This document shows positions 8,339 through 17,831 of a stretch of DNA of 64,000 bases, one piece after another. Location: contig NZ_JAAOXM010000012.1 in the NCBI RefSeq assembly GCF_011605345.1, positions 124,001 through 188,000 of the forward strand, read 5' to 3'. A program made the translations under genes and the position numbers. Source of the stretch: Burkholderia sp. D-99. Its GTDB lineage: Bacteria > Pseudomonadota > Gammaproteobacteria > Burkholderiales > Burkholderiaceae. Each line of letters opens with the position of its first letter. The first letter of the stretch is position 1. The notes beneath the pieces are model-generated. The model did no database searches. It was not told where the DNA came from and was given only the letters and a program-made list of their open reading frames with translations.

Positions 8339-9955
8339 TCAACGCCCGTGCGCCTCCGTACAAGCCGCGTCGATCCGGCTGCGCACCGGCACGTCGGCAT
8401 GTGCGTGCCCGTCGGTTTCGTCGCCCCCTTCGGCAGCCGCTCGCCGCCCGCCGAGGAACACGAACACCACCACCGCACACAGCACGGTGACGACCGCCAG
8501 CCCGATCAGCAACCGGTCGAACGCATGCGTGTAACTCGCTAGCAGCGCCGCGTGCCCGACACCCGGCAGCGCGGCCGCCGCGCCCGCGAGATCACCGGTC
8601 GCGAGCCGCGCGGCCGCACGCAGCGTCGCGTCGGGCGTGCCGGCGGCGCCGGCCGCCTGTCGCAGCCCCGTCTGCGCGAGCGCGGCCAATATGGCGCCGA
8701 CGATCGCGAGCGCGATCCCCTCTCCGGCCACGCGCGTCGTGCTGAAGATTCCCGTCGCCATCCCCGCGCGCTCCTTCGGCACGACGCTCACCGACAGCCC
8801 GTCCATCAGCCCCCACGGCATGCCTGCCCCGACGCCGATCGCCAGCATCGGCGCGATCGCCGCGGGCCCCGCGCCGCCGCGCAGCGCGACGCCCAGCCAC
8901 ACGAGCCCGGCCGCCGCGATCAGGAGCCCGAGCCCGGAGATCACGCCGGCCGACAACCAGCGCGTGAGCGTCGCCGCGACGAGCGGCACGACCAGCATCG
9001 GCGCGGAAATCGCGAGCATCAGCCAGCCGGCGTCGATCTCGCTGAAGCCGTCGATGCCGATGAAGCGCAGCGGCAGCACGACGAGCAGCACGATGTAGCA
9101 GCAGCAGGTCGACACCGGCAGCACCTGCACGCCGACGAAGCGCGCAATCCGGAACAGCGACAGGTCGAGCATCGGCCGCGCAACCCGCGTCTCGATCGCC
9201 ACGAACGCGCAGGCGCCGAGCACCGCGCCGGCCAGCAGCGCGATCACGAGCGCGTCCGACCAGCCGCGCGCGGGCGCCTCGATCACGCCGAACGTGAACA
9301 GCGTCAGCGCGGCGGTAAATGCCGCCGTGCCGGGCCAGTCGAGCCCCGTCGCATGCGGGTCGCGCGACTCGTGCATGCGCGGCAGCCCGAAGCCGAGCGA
9401 CAGGCCGCCGGCCACCGCGCTCGTCACGAAGATCGCGCGCCAGCCGGCATGCCCGATCAGCGCGCCGGCCAGCACGGGCCCGAACGCGAGCCCGATGCCG
9501 AAGGTCGTGCCGAGCAGACTGAATGCACGTGTGCGCGCCGCGCCGTCGAACTCCTGCGCGAGCGCGGCCGTGCCGCCCGCGAGCGCCGCGGCCGCCGCGA
9601 GACCCTGCGCGGCGCGCAGCAGGTCGACCGCGAGCATCGACGGCGCGAACGCGAGCGCGACCGACATCAGCGTGAAGCCGCCGACGCCGATCGCGAACAC
9701 GCGCTTGCGGCCGAACTGGTCGGCCAGCGCGCCCGCCGCCATCAGGAAGCTGCCGAACGCGAGCATGAACGCGTTGGTGATCCAGTTCATCGCGACCGTA
9801 CCGCCGTGCAGGTCGCGGCCGATCGCGGGCGTCGCGACCGCGCCGCCCGAAAACGACAGCGGCAGCGCGACGGCGGCCATGCAGACGGCGGCCAGCACCC
9901 ATGCGCGCCGGCGTGCCGACTGGGCCGAAACGGCTGAAACAGGCTGATCCATCAT
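8339..9955 (-). CDS. MFS multidrug exporter, DHA2 (14-TM) family
   Basis: 538 residues with many hydrophobic segments, consistent with the 14-TM drug:H+ antiporter-2 group. Seen: first helix WVLAAVCMAAVALPLSFSGG, motif A-like GALADQFGRKRVFAIG in the loop after TM2, and motif C-like GLAFGPVLAGALIGHAGWRA in TM5. The C-terminal hydrophilic tail is His/Asp/Arg-rich. GAGGAG precedes the tandem ATGs at 9955/9952. Divergent from a LysR gene (gap about 150 bases), the usual arrangement for a LysR-controlled exporter. The substrate cannot be read from the sequence. Confidence 0.85.
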   Translation of the reverse strand: MMDQPVSAVSAQSARRRAWVLAAVCMAAVALPLSFSGGAVATPAIGRDLHGGTVAMNWITNAFMLAFGSFLMAAGALADQFGRKRVFAIGVGGFTLMSVALAFAPSMLAVDLLRAAQGLAAAAALAGGTAALAQEFDGAARTRAFSLLGTTFGIGLAFGPVLAGALIGHAGWRAIFVTSAVAGGLSLGFGLPRMHESRDPHATGLDWPGTAAFTAALTLFTFGVIEAPARGWSDALVIALLAGAVLGACAFVAIETRVARPMLDLSLFRIARFVGVQVLPVSTCCCYIVLLVVLPLRFIGIDGFSEIDAGWLMLAISAPMLVVPLVAATLTRWLSAGVISGLGLLIAAAGLVWLGVALRGGAGPAAIAPMLAIGVGAGMPWGLMDGLSVSVVPKERAGMATGIFSTTRVAGEGIALAIVGAILAALAQTGLRQAAGAAGTPDATLRAAARLATGDLAGAAAALPGVGHAALLASYTHAFDRLLIGLAVVTVLCAVVVFVFLGGRRAAAEGGDETDGHAHADVPVRSRIDAACTEAHGR

Positions 9956-10107
9956 CGCTCCTCGAAACGCCGGCGCGGATGCGCCGTCAGAGCGACAGAA
10001 GATAAATCCGATTCAATTCGCGAAAAACCACGCGAAGCTCCACATATAACGGACTAAAATTCCGCAATTCACGTCACTGCGTGCATCGTCGCGCGCACTT
10101 CGATTCG

Positions 10108-10992
10108 ATGGAAAACCTGACCGGCATCGTCGCCTTCGTCCGCACCGCCGAAGCGCTGAGCTTCGTCGCGGCCGGCCGCGCGCTCGGCATCTCGGCGTCG
10201 GCGGTCGGCAAGACGATCGCGAAGCTCGAACAGTCGCTCGGCGTGCGGCTTTTCAACCGCACGACGCGCCGCGTCACGCTCACCGAGGAGGGGCGGCACT
10301 TCCACGAACGCTGCCAGCGGATCCTCGAGGATTTCCGCGACGCGGAAGCGACCGTCACGGCCTCCGCGCAGCGCCCGCGCGGCAAGCTGCGCGTGAGCCT
10401 GCCGGTGATCGGCTATCGGTTCCTGCTGCCGGTGCTGCCCGAATTCCGGCAGCGCTACCCGGACGTCGAGCTCGATCTCGATTTCAACGACCGGATGGTG
10501 GATGTCGTCGAAGGCGGGTTCGACGCGGTGATCCGCAGCGGGCCGCTGTCCGATTCGAGCCTGATGTCGCGGCGGCTCGGCCCGTTCGCGTTCGTGCTGT
10601 GCGCGACGCCCGCGTATCTCGCGCAGGCCGGCACGCCGCGCACGCCGCGCGACCTCGAAGCGCACGACTGCGTGCGCTACTGCTTCCCGACCACCGGCAA
10701 GCTGCAGGACTGGGCGCTCGCGGCCGACGACGGCACGCCGCTGAAGCTGCGCACCGCGATGACCTGCAACAACATGGAAGCGCTGCGCGGCACCGTGCTC
10801 GCGGGGCTCGGCATCGGCTACATGCCCGACTTCCTCGCGCGCGACGCGCTCGAACACGGCGCACTCGTCACCGTGCTCGACGACTACCGGATCGCACCGG
10901 GGCAGTTCTCGATCGTGTGGCCGTCGAGCCGGCAGCTGTCACCGAAGCTGCGCGTGTTCGTCGATTTTCTGTGCGAGCGGCTGTTCAGGTAG
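10108..10992 (+). CDS. LysR-family transcriptional regulator
   Basis: 294 residues. The N-terminal winged helix-turn-helix is typical: MENLTGIVAFVRTAEALSFV, ALGISASAVGKTIAKLEQSL, VRLFNRTTRRVTLTEEG. The remainder is a type 2 periplasmic-binding-like sensor (LPVIGYRFLLPVLPEFRQRY, GIGYMPDFLARDAL). It resembles the CrgA/AaeR-like branch with a short linker. I chose the ATG at 10108 rather than a GTG nine codons upstream, because LysR proteins begin with this Met-x-x-L pattern. Transcribed divergently from the MFS exporter, which is its likely target. Confidence 0.88.
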   Translation: MENLTGIVAFVRTAEALSFVAAGRALGISASAVGKTIAKLEQSLGVRLFNRTTRRVTLTEEGRHFHERCQRILEDFRDAEATVTASAQRPRGKLRVSLPVIGYRFLLPVLPEFRQRYPDVELDLDFNDRMVDVVEGGFDAVIRSGPLSDSSLMSRRLGPFAFVLCATPAYLAQAGTPRTPRDLEAHDCVRYCFPTTGKLQDWALAADDGTPLKLRTAMTCNNMEALRGTVLAGLGIGYMPDFLARDALEHGALVTVLDDYRIAPGQFSIVWPSSRQLSPKLRVFVDFLCERLFR

Positions 10993-11081
10993 CCGGGTAA
11001 CGGGCGCCTCGACGGCCGCCCCTCGTGCCGCCCGAACGGCACGCAACCCGCCACGCGGCAGCGGCCCGCGTGCGACCCTTT

Positions 11082-11873
11082 TCAGTCCGCCCCGATCCGC
11101 TCCGCTTCCGCCTGCGGCAACAACGCATCGCTGTCGTCCTTCAGCCCGACGCCCGTCAGCTGGAGCCTGCGCGCATGCGTCATCAGGTAATGCAGCTTGT
11201 GCGCAGCCCCCGCGTACGGCAGCCCTTCGGGCCGCACGTTCGAGATGCAGTTGCGCAGCGCGTCGTGGCAACCGACCTTCGGCGCCCACGTCAGGTACAC
11301 GCCGAGGCTGTCCGGCGAGCTGAGCCCCGGCCGCTCGCCGATCAGCATCGCGATGACCTTCGCGCGCAGCAATTCTCCGATCTCGTCGCCGAGCGCGACG
11401 CGCGCCTGCGTCGCGACCACCACCGGGCCGATCCGCCAGCCGTCCGCGTCGAGCCGCGGCCGCACGGCCTGCAGCAGCGGCAGTGCCTGCTTCGCGGCCG
11501 CGAACGCCGAGAGCCCGTCGCCGACCACGAACACGACATCGGGCGCCTCGTCGAGCGCCGCGCCGTGGCCGGCGAGCAGCGCACGCCCGTCGTCGGACAG
11601 CTTGCGGCCGAGGTCGGGCCGGCGCAGGTAATGCTGGCGATCGGGCGCAGCACTCTGCACGCCGAGCGTCGCGAAGCCGGCCGCTTCCAGCTCGCGACGC
11701 AACACGTCCGAATCGAGCGGCTGGTGCACCGCGTCGCGCGCCTGCGCGTGCGACAGGTTGAAGGCCAACAGCGGCGCGGTCGGCAGGCTGTTGCCCGCGC
11801 GGCCGAGCGCGATCCGCGCGTTCGTGAACGACTTCAGCTGGCCCCACGGATTCTTTTCGACGGCGTCGCTCAT
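11082..11873 (-). CDS. eutC: Ethanolamine ammonia-lyase light chain
   Basis: 263 residues, the small subunit of adenosylcobalamin-dependent ethanolamine ammonia-lyase, which with EutB splits ethanolamine into acetaldehyde and ammonia. Family segments: NPWGQLKSFTNARIALGRAG at the N-terminus, FNLSHAQARDAVHQPLD, DVVFVVGDGLSAFAAAKQA, LIGERPGLSSPDSLGVYLT (cobalamin-side loop) and NCISNVRPEGLPYAGAAHKL. Overlaps the eutB stop by 4 bases (ATGA), so translation is coupled. Length and ending are normal. Confidence 0.95.
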   Translation of the reverse strand: MSDAVEKNPWGQLKSFTNARIALGRAGNSLPTAPLLAFNLSHAQARDAVHQPLDSDVLRRELEAAGFATLGVQSAAPDRQHYLRRPDLGRKLSDDGRALLAGHGAALDEAPDVVFVVGDGLSAFAAAKQALPLLQAVRPRLDADGWRIGPVVVATQARVALGDEIGELLRAKVIAMLIGERPGLSSPDSLGVYLTWAPKVGCHDALRNCISNVRPEGLPYAGAAHKLHYLMTHARRLQLTGVGLKDDSDALLPQAEAERIGAD

Positions 11874-13267
11874 GCCGAAATCCCCATCCAGTCGTTCGCG
11901 CCGGCCAGAAGCGGCACGCGCGACGTCGCCGCGCGCAATGCACCGTGCGCGTCGGCGATCTCCATCGTCTCCAGCCACTCCTCGAATTCCGGCGCGCGGC
12001 GCAGGCCGAGCACCTCGCGCACGTAGAGCTGGTCGTGGAACGACGTGCTCTGGTAGTTCAGCATCACGTCGTCCGCGCCCGGAATCCCCATGATGAAGTT
12101 GATGCCGGCCGCGCCCAGCAGCGTCAGCAGCGTGTCCATGTCGTCCTGGTCGGCTTCCGCGTGGTTCGTGTAGCAGATGTCGCAGCCCATCGGCACGCCG
12201 AGCAGCTTTCCGCAGAAGTGATCCTCGAGCCCCGCGCGGATGATCTGCTTGCCGTCGTACAGGTATTCGGGCCCGATGAAGCCGACCACCGTGTTCACGA
12301 GGAACGGCTCGAACTTGCGCGCCACCGCATACGCGCGCACTTCGCAGGTCTGCTGGTCGACGCCGAAGTGCGCGTTCGCCGACAATGCGCTGCCCTGGCC
12401 CGTCTCGAAGTACATGAGATTGTTGCCGACGGTGCCGCGCTTGAGCGATAACGCGGCCTCGCGCGCCTCGCCGAGCAGCGCGAGCGAGATGCCGAAGCTC
12501 GCATTCGCCTTCTCGGTGCCCGCGATCGACTGGAACACGAGATCGACCGGCGCGCCCTTCTCGACCGCCGCGATCGTATTGGTCACGTGTGTGAGCACGC
12601 ACGACTGCGTCGGCACGCCGTAGCGTTCGCGGAACCCGTCGATCATCGCGAGCAGCTTCACGATCGCCGCGAGGCTGTCGGTGGCCGGGTTGATGCCGAT
12701 CATCGCGTCGCCGCAGCCGTACATCAGCCCGTCGAGCATCGATGCGGCGATCCCTTTCACGTCGTCGGTCGGGTGGTTCGGCTGCAGCCGCACCGACATC
12801 CGGCCGGCGAGCCCGACCGTGTTGCGGAACCGGGTGACGACGCGGCGCTTTCTCGCCGCCGCGATCAGGTCCTGGTTGCGCATCAGTTTCGACACGGCCG
12901 CGACCATCTCGGGCGTGAGGCCCGGCGCGATGCGTTCGAGCGCCGCGCCGTCGGCCGCGGGCGACAGCAGCCAGTTGCGGAAATCGCCAACGGTGAGATG
13001 CGAAATTTCCGCGAACGCGGCAGCGTCGTGATCGTCGACGATGAGGCGCGTGACCTCGTCGTCTTCGTACGGAATCACCGCTTCGTTCAGGAATGCCTTC
13101 AGCGGCACGCCCGCGAGCGCGATCTTCGCGGCGACGCGCTCCTCCTCGCTCGCCGCTGCGACACCGGCGAGCTGGTCGCCGGAACGCAGCGGGCTCGCCT
13201 TGGCGAGCAGCGTCTTCAGGTCCGCGAAGCGGTACGTGCGCGGTCCGATCGTCTCCGTGTAGGACAT
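11870..13267 (-). CDS. eutB: Ethanolamine ammonia-lyase heavy chain
   Basis: 465 residues, the catalytic TIM-barrel subunit of ethanolamine ammonia-lyase. Seen: MSYTETIGPRTYRFADLKTL, RFRNTVGLAGRMSVRLQPNH (substrate-side barrel), INPATDSLAAIVKLL, FETGQGSALSANAHFGVDQQ, CYTNHAEADQDDMDTLLTLL and FIMGIPGADDVMLNYQSTSF, all hallmarks of the family. It lies between the permease and eutC on one strand. No shell proteins or other carboxysome-like eut genes are present, so this is the simple, compartment-free eut system. Confidence 0.96.
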   Translation of the reverse strand: MSYTETIGPRTYRFADLKTLLAKASPLRSGDQLAGVAAASEEERVAAKIALAGVPLKAFLNEAVIPYEDDEVTRLIVDDHDAAAFAEISHLTVGDFRNWLLSPAADGAALERIAPGLTPEMVAAVSKLMRNQDLIAAARKRRVVTRFRNTVGLAGRMSVRLQPNHPTDDVKGIAASMLDGLMYGCGDAMIGINPATDSLAAIVKLLAMIDGFRERYGVPTQSCVLTHVTNTIAAVEKGAPVDLVFQSIAGTEKANASFGISLALLGEAREAALSLKRGTVGNNLMYFETGQGSALSANAHFGVDQQTCEVRAYAVARKFEPFLVNTVVGFIGPEYLYDGKQIIRAGLEDHFCGKLLGVPMGCDICYTNHAEADQDDMDTLLTLLGAAGINFIMGIPGADDVMLNYQSTSFHDQLYVREVLGLRRAPEFEEWLETMEIADAHGALRAATSRVPLLAGANDWMGISA

Positions 13268-13294
13268 CGTGCGAGTCTCCTTGCCAAAAGCCGA

Positions 13295-13322
13295 CGGCGC
13301 GCCCGTTCGACGGGGCGCGCCG
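13295..13322. other. GC-rich intergenic hairpin between eat and eutB
   Basis: Perfect 10-bp stem: arm CGGCGCGCCC at 13295-13304, loop of 8, arm GGGCGCGCCG at 13313-13322. There is no T-run on either strand. In the eat-eutB-eutC transcript it could act as a processing or stability element that sets different levels for permease and enzyme; this is inference. Confidence 0.5.
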
Positions 13323-13357
13323 GATGCCGTCAGGAACGGCCGTTCACCTTCACCTGC

Positions 13358-14770
13358 TCACTCCTCCAGCAGCACGTCGCCCGGCGCACTCTCACGTTGC
13401 GAACGCGTCGCGAGGAAGTACGCGTAGCCGACCGCGAGAAAGCCCAGGAACACCAGTGCGACCAGCCCGTTGAAGTACACCATCGTACCGAGGCAGACGA
13501 GCGCCGCCAGGATCGCGAAGGCCGGGAAGATCGGGTACAGCGGCGCGCGGAACGGCCGCGCCATGTTCGGCTGCGAGCGGCGCAGCTTGAACAGCGACGC
13601 CATGCTCACGATATACATCACGATCGCACCGAATACCGACATCGTCACGATATTCGCGGTGAGCGTCTGCCCGCCGAACTGGATCAGCTCGTCGCTGTAG
13701 ATCGCAGCGATGCCGACCACGCCGCCCGCGAGGATCGCGCGGTGCGGGGTCTTGAAGCGCGGATGCACCTTGCCGAGCCATTCCGGCAGGTAACCTTCGC
13801 GGGCCAGCGCGAAGATCTGGCGCGAATAGCCGAGGATGATCCCGTGGAACGACGCGACGAGGCCGAACAGCCCGAGCCACACGAGCATGTGCATCCAGCC
13901 GCTGTTCGCGCCGACGATGTACTTCATCGCCTGCGGCAGCGGATCGTTGATGTTCGCGAGCTTGGTCCAGTCGCCCGCGCCGCCGGCGAACACCATCACG
14001 CCGATCGCGAGCGCAACGAGGGTCAGGATCCCGGCCACGTACGCGATCGGGATCGAGCGCTTCGGGTTCTTCGCTTCCTCGGCGGCCATCGCGACGCCTT
14101 CGATCGCGAGGAAGAACCAGATCGCAAACGGGATCGCCGCGAACATCCCGTGGAATGCGCCGACGCTGAAATGATCGGCGCCCGACCAGCCGCCTTTCAT
14201 GAAGTTGCTCCACGCGAAGCCCGGCGACACGACGCCCATGAACACCAGCAGCTCGAAGATCGCCAGCAGCGTGACGACCAGCTCGAAGGTCGCGGCGATC
14301 TGCACGCCGACGATGTTCAGCGCCATGAACACGAGATACGCGCCCATTGCCGCGTGCTTGGGCTCGAGGCCCGGGAACTGCACGTGCAGGTACGCGCCGA
14401 TCGCGAGCGCGATCGCGGGCGGCGCGAACACGAACTCGACGAGCGTAGCCGCGCCGGCGATATAGCCGCCCGTCGGGCCGAATGCGCGGCGCGCATACGC
14501 GAACGGGCCGCCCGCATGCGGGATCGACGTCGTCAGCTCGGTGAAACTGAAGATGAAGGTCGTGTACATCGCCGCGACGAACAGCGCGGTGACGACGAAG
14601 CCCAGCGTACCGGCGCTCGCCCAGCCGTAACTCCAGCCGAAGTATTCGCCGGAGATAACGAGGCCGACTGCGATGCCCCACAGTTGCCAGGTCCCGAGCG
14701 TCTGCTGCAGCGCGGGCTGGCCGGACGACTTGGCGCCGGCAACGGGCCGGCCATTCGACTCTGCTTTCAT
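13358..14770 (-). CDS. eat: Ethanolamine permease (APC superfamily)
   Basis: 470 residues with about 12 hydrophobic helices of the amino acid-polyamine-organocation superfamily. TM1 region: WQLWGIAVGLVISGEYFGWS, where the G-x-G-like break is the usual substrate site; later SIPHAGGPFAYARRAFGP, FLAIEGVAMAAEEAKNPKRS and GIILGYSRQIFALAREGYLP, as in ethanolamine permeases. First gene of the unit eat-eutB-eutC, separated from eutB by 90 bases. Context strongly supports ethanolamine as substrate. Confidence 0.9.
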   Translation of the reverse strand: MKAESNGRPVAGAKSSGQPALQQTLGTWQLWGIAVGLVISGEYFGWSYGWASAGTLGFVVTALFVAAMYTTFIFSFTELTTSIPHAGGPFAYARRAFGPTGGYIAGAATLVEFVFAPPAIALAIGAYLHVQFPGLEPKHAAMGAYLVFMALNIVGVQIAATFELVVTLLAIFELLVFMGVVSPGFAWSNFMKGGWSGADHFSVGAFHGMFAAIPFAIWFFLAIEGVAMAAEEAKNPKRSIPIAYVAGILTLVALAIGVMVFAGGAGDWTKLANINDPLPQAMKYIVGANSGWMHMLVWLGLFGLVASFHGIILGYSRQIFALAREGYLPEWLGKVHPRFKTPHRAILAGGVVGIAAIYSDELIQFGGQTLTANIVTMSVFGAIVMYIVSMASLFKLRRSQPNMARPFRAPLYPIFPAFAILAALVCLGTMVYFNGLVALVFLGFLAVGYAYFLATRSQRESAPGDVLLEE

Positions 14771-15105
14771 CGGACTCTCTCCTCAAAGGCGCCGGGCCTG
14801 GCGGCCTGCGCGACTGAGAATCGATGCTAGAGAGTCATTAAACGACGTGTTATCGAAATTCGGCAAAGATCGCGGGTTACGTTTCGCTTGCGGAAACGCC
14901 GGCCGCGCCGGGTGACGAAGCCACCCGGCGATGAGCCGGATACGCCGCTGCGGCCTGTGCCGGATCGGGCGCGGCGGTCGCACGCATGCGGCGACGCCAG
15001 AACGCGCGCTGCCGCGTGCCGTTCGCGCGCCACGCGATACAACGATGGAAGGTGCAATACCGTCCGGCCAGGCGACGCGACCGGACGGGATGTGCGCGCG
15101 TGGCG
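14771..15105. other. Intergenic upstream of eat
   Basis: About 335 bases between the eat start and the stop of the channel-like gene upstream, both on the minus strand. The part nearest eat is AT-richer and is the likely promoter of eat-eutBC. I found neither a sigma-54 consensus nor a convincing sigma-70 pair, and no gene. Confidence 0.4.
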
Positions 15106-16569
15106 TTACTGCCCGCCGCCGCGCTGGTTGAACCAGCGGTCGAGCAGCTTGCCGGCTGCTTCGCGGCCGCCGAGGCCGAACGACAGCGCCACCGCCACCG
15201 CGATCGCACCGAGCACCAGGCCGAACGCAAGCTGCACGATCTCGTTCGCGATGCCCATCGCGCGCAGCCCCATCGCGAACACGAGGCCGAGGATCGCGAA
15301 TTGCGCGATGCGCGCGAACAGCACGCTGTGCTCGCGGTCGGCCTGCTCGATCACGCGGCGCGCGAGGCCCGCGAGCCACACGCCGATCACGAGGATCACG
15401 CCGCCCATCAGCACGTGGCCGCCGAATTCGATGAACAGCGTGACGACGTCGCGCACCTGCGAGAAGCCGAGCCGGTTCGCGGCTTCGACCGACGCGAACA
15501 GCATCGCGAAGAACACGATCAGCCGGCCCACCAGCACCGACGGCTGCAGGATGCCCGAGAACACGCGATCGACGCCGAGCACGGCCGGCAGCCCGTCGAC
15601 GCCCGCGGCTTCCAGCAGCTTCTGCGCAAGCGATGCGACGAAGCGCGCGAAGTAGAACGTGACGAGCACGATCACGATCGCCGCGACGATGTCCGGCACC
15701 GCGCCGAGGAACTGGTTCAGCATGTTGGTGGCCGGCACCGAGATCGCGTCGATCTTCAGCGCGTCGAGCGCGGAGATCAGCGTCGGCACGAACACGAACA
15801 CGTAGACGATCGTACCGATCAGGCTCGACACGCGCACGGGCGTCGGGCTGTCGAGACGCTGCGTGAGGCGGTCGGCACCGGCGGCGACGAGCAGGTTCGT
15901 CACGAGGCCGCGCAGCACGCGCGCGACGATCCAGCCGACGATGCCGATCACCGCGGCCGCGAACAGGTTCGGCACGATCGCGAGCAGCTTGTCGACCATC
16001 CCCTGCACCGGCGACAGCAGCCCCGACAGCGCGAACGACGCGAGGATCGCCGGCAGGAACATCAGGATCACGAGCCAGAACAGCACGTCGCCGAGATAGC
16101 CGCTCATCGGCTGCATGCCAGCGCCTTCGGACAATTTGTCGTCGATCTTGCTCGCCTTCAGCGCGCGGTTCGCGAGGCTGCGCAGCAACGACGCGATCAG
16201 CCACGCGATCAGCGTCAGCGCCGCGCCGCCGATCAGGTTCGGCAGGTAGTTGACGATGTGCGTGACGAGCAGCGAGAACGGGTTGGAGACCGCATACAGG
16301 TTGAGCACGTTGAAGATGCCCACCGCGGTGACGAGCAGCACGAGCCAGAACAGGCCGCCCGCGATGATGCGCTCGACGCACGCGCCCTGGCCGGTGCTGT
16401 CGGTGATCCGCTGATCGACCTTCAGCGCGCCGAGCAGGCGCATCGCGCCGGCCCGCACCACGACGGCGATCAGCCAGCCGATCACCAGGATGCCGATCGC
16501 GCCGGCGATCTTTGGCAGATACCCCCCTAGCGTGGCCTGCAGCGACGTGATGAAGCTGGAAGCATCCAT
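15106..16569 (-). CDS. Large mechanosensitive channel-like membrane protein (CmpX-like)
   Basis: 487 residues made of several repeats of a conserved membrane-helix motif (P-x-L-x-G-A-x-x-I-L-x-I-G-W-x-I-A): YLPKIAGAIGILVIGWLIAV, YLPNLIGGAALTLIAWLIAS, IVPNLFAAAVIGIVGWIVAR, AVPDIVAAIVIVLVTFYFAR. The C-terminal helix ends LALSFGLGGREAAGKLLDRW-like (FGLGGREAAG), as in CmpX-type relatives of small-conductance mechanosensitive channels. The start at 16569 (MDASSF) has GGGAGAAG in front; an upstream ATG at 16608 has none. Probably an inner-membrane protein that responds to membrane tension; function not proven by sequence. Confidence 0.75.
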   Translation of the reverse strand: MDASSFITSLQATLGGYLPKIAGAIGILVIGWLIAVVVRAGAMRLLGALKVDQRITDSTGQGACVERIIAGGLFWLVLLVTAVGIFNVLNLYAVSNPFSLLVTHIVNYLPNLIGGAALTLIAWLIASLLRSLANRALKASKIDDKLSEGAGMQPMSGYLGDVLFWLVILMFLPAILASFALSGLLSPVQGMVDKLLAIVPNLFAAAVIGIVGWIVARVLRGLVTNLLVAAGADRLTQRLDSPTPVRVSSLIGTIVYVFVFVPTLISALDALKIDAISVPATNMLNQFLGAVPDIVAAIVIVLVTFYFARFVASLAQKLLEAAGVDGLPAVLGVDRVFSGILQPSVLVGRLIVFFAMLFASVEAANRLGFSQVRDVVTLFIEFGGHVLMGGVILVIGVWLAGLARRVIEQADREHSVLFARIAQFAILGLVFAMGLRAMGIANEIVQLAFGLVLGAIAVAVALSFGLGGREAAGKLLDRWFNQRGGGQ

Positions 16570-16846
16570 TTCTTCTTCTCCCGAAAACGTGGTGTTGCGA
16601 TTGAACATCGACGAACTACCTGCGTACTTCGAAAAGCGTGCTGCCCCGACGGAGCAACTTACCCGAGAAAAATGACGCGATCACCCGATTTCACCGTCTT
16701 TAACTTTAGTCGTAGATCGCAGGGGGGCAAGACCCCATTTCGTCACAATAAAAAAGGGCCTGATTTGTCGGCCTCCTACGCATTTCCGCAAGATTGACCC
16801 ATTCGGGCCGTGCTACCGTGGCGTCGGTTCCAGCGCGGACACGCCG

Positions 16847-17725
16847 ATGACCGTCGAAACGAAACCCGACCAGCCTGCCTGGATCCGCTACGCGGCCAGC
16901 GTGGCGCGCGTTCACGAAACCATTCGCACGCATCTCGACGGCCCGCTCGACCTGAACCGGCTCGCCGAAGTCGCGTGCCTGTCGCCGTGTCAACGGCAGC
17001 GCGTCTATCGCGCGGTACGGCGAGTCGATCGTGCTGACGGTGCGGCGGATGCGGATCGTGCGCGCGTCCGCGGATCTCGTGTGCACGGCGCGGCCGATCG
17101 ACGAAATTGCGCGGCGCGCGGGCTACGGTTCGACGCACGCGTTCGCGCGGGCGTTTCGCGACGCGTACGGCGTGCCGCCCCCGCGCAGCACCGGCGCACG
17201 GGCAGCCACCGGCCCATCTATCCGCTACAGCGAGGAGGAGAAGACATGTTCAAGCATGAAGTCGAGATCCGGCGGTTGCCCGAGTTGCACGGCTATGCGG
17301 TGGCATACACCGGTTCGTACCTGAAGGTGAGCGAAGCGTTCATGCGGATCGGCGCGTGGGTCGGGCAGCACGGACTGATCGGCCCGGGCGCGAAGATGAT
17401 CGGGATCTTCTACGACGATCCGGACACGACACCCGAAGCGCAGTTGCGTGCGAAGGCCTGCTTCATGCCGGCCGACGGCACGCCGGACGTCGAGCCCGTG
17501 CCGCCGGTGGAGCGCGCGACGGTGACGGGCGGCGAATACGCGGTGCTGTTGCATACGGGGCCGTATGCGGACCTGAAGACGGCCTACCAGTGGCTCTACG
17601 GCGACTGGCTGCGTCATTCGGGCCGCGAAGCCGCCGACGCGCCGCCGTTCGAGCTGTACCTCAATACGCCGATGGATGCGGCGCCGGCCGACCTGCGCAC
17701 CGAGATCTACCTGCCGCTGCGCTGA
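16847..17725 (+). pseudogene. AraC-GyrI-like regulator with two compensating frameshifts
   Basis: The open frame gives 292 residues. It begins as an AraC domain (WIRYAASVARVHETIRTHLD, LNRLAEVACLS) and ends as a GyrI-like ligand-binding domain (HEVEIRRLPELHGYAVAYTG, MIGIFYDDPDTTPEAQL, FELYLNTPMDA). Between about 17017 and 17180 the AraC sequence continues in a different frame (YGESIVLTVRRMRIV, EIARRAGYGSTHAFARAFRD, AYGVPP), so roughly 55 residues of the second helix-turn-helix are read as nonsense and the correct frame then returns. The usual YHWH-type motif is also CQRQ here. An ATG at 17246 behind GAGGAGGAG could give the 159-residue GyrI domain alone. Either a decayed regulator that still makes a ligand-binding protein, or a sequence error. 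Confidence 0.7.
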
Positions 17726-17831
17726 TCGAAGAGCCGGTGCGCTGATCGAAAGGCCGGTGCGCCGGCACCGGCCGTGAAACGAACCGCGCCGGCCGGCGCT
17801 CATGCGCCGCCGGTACGAATGGTCGACATGC

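Noticed and set aside
14771-14890. Sigma-54 promoter for eat
   Set aside because: No GG-N10-GC pair with adequate flanks on the minus strand.
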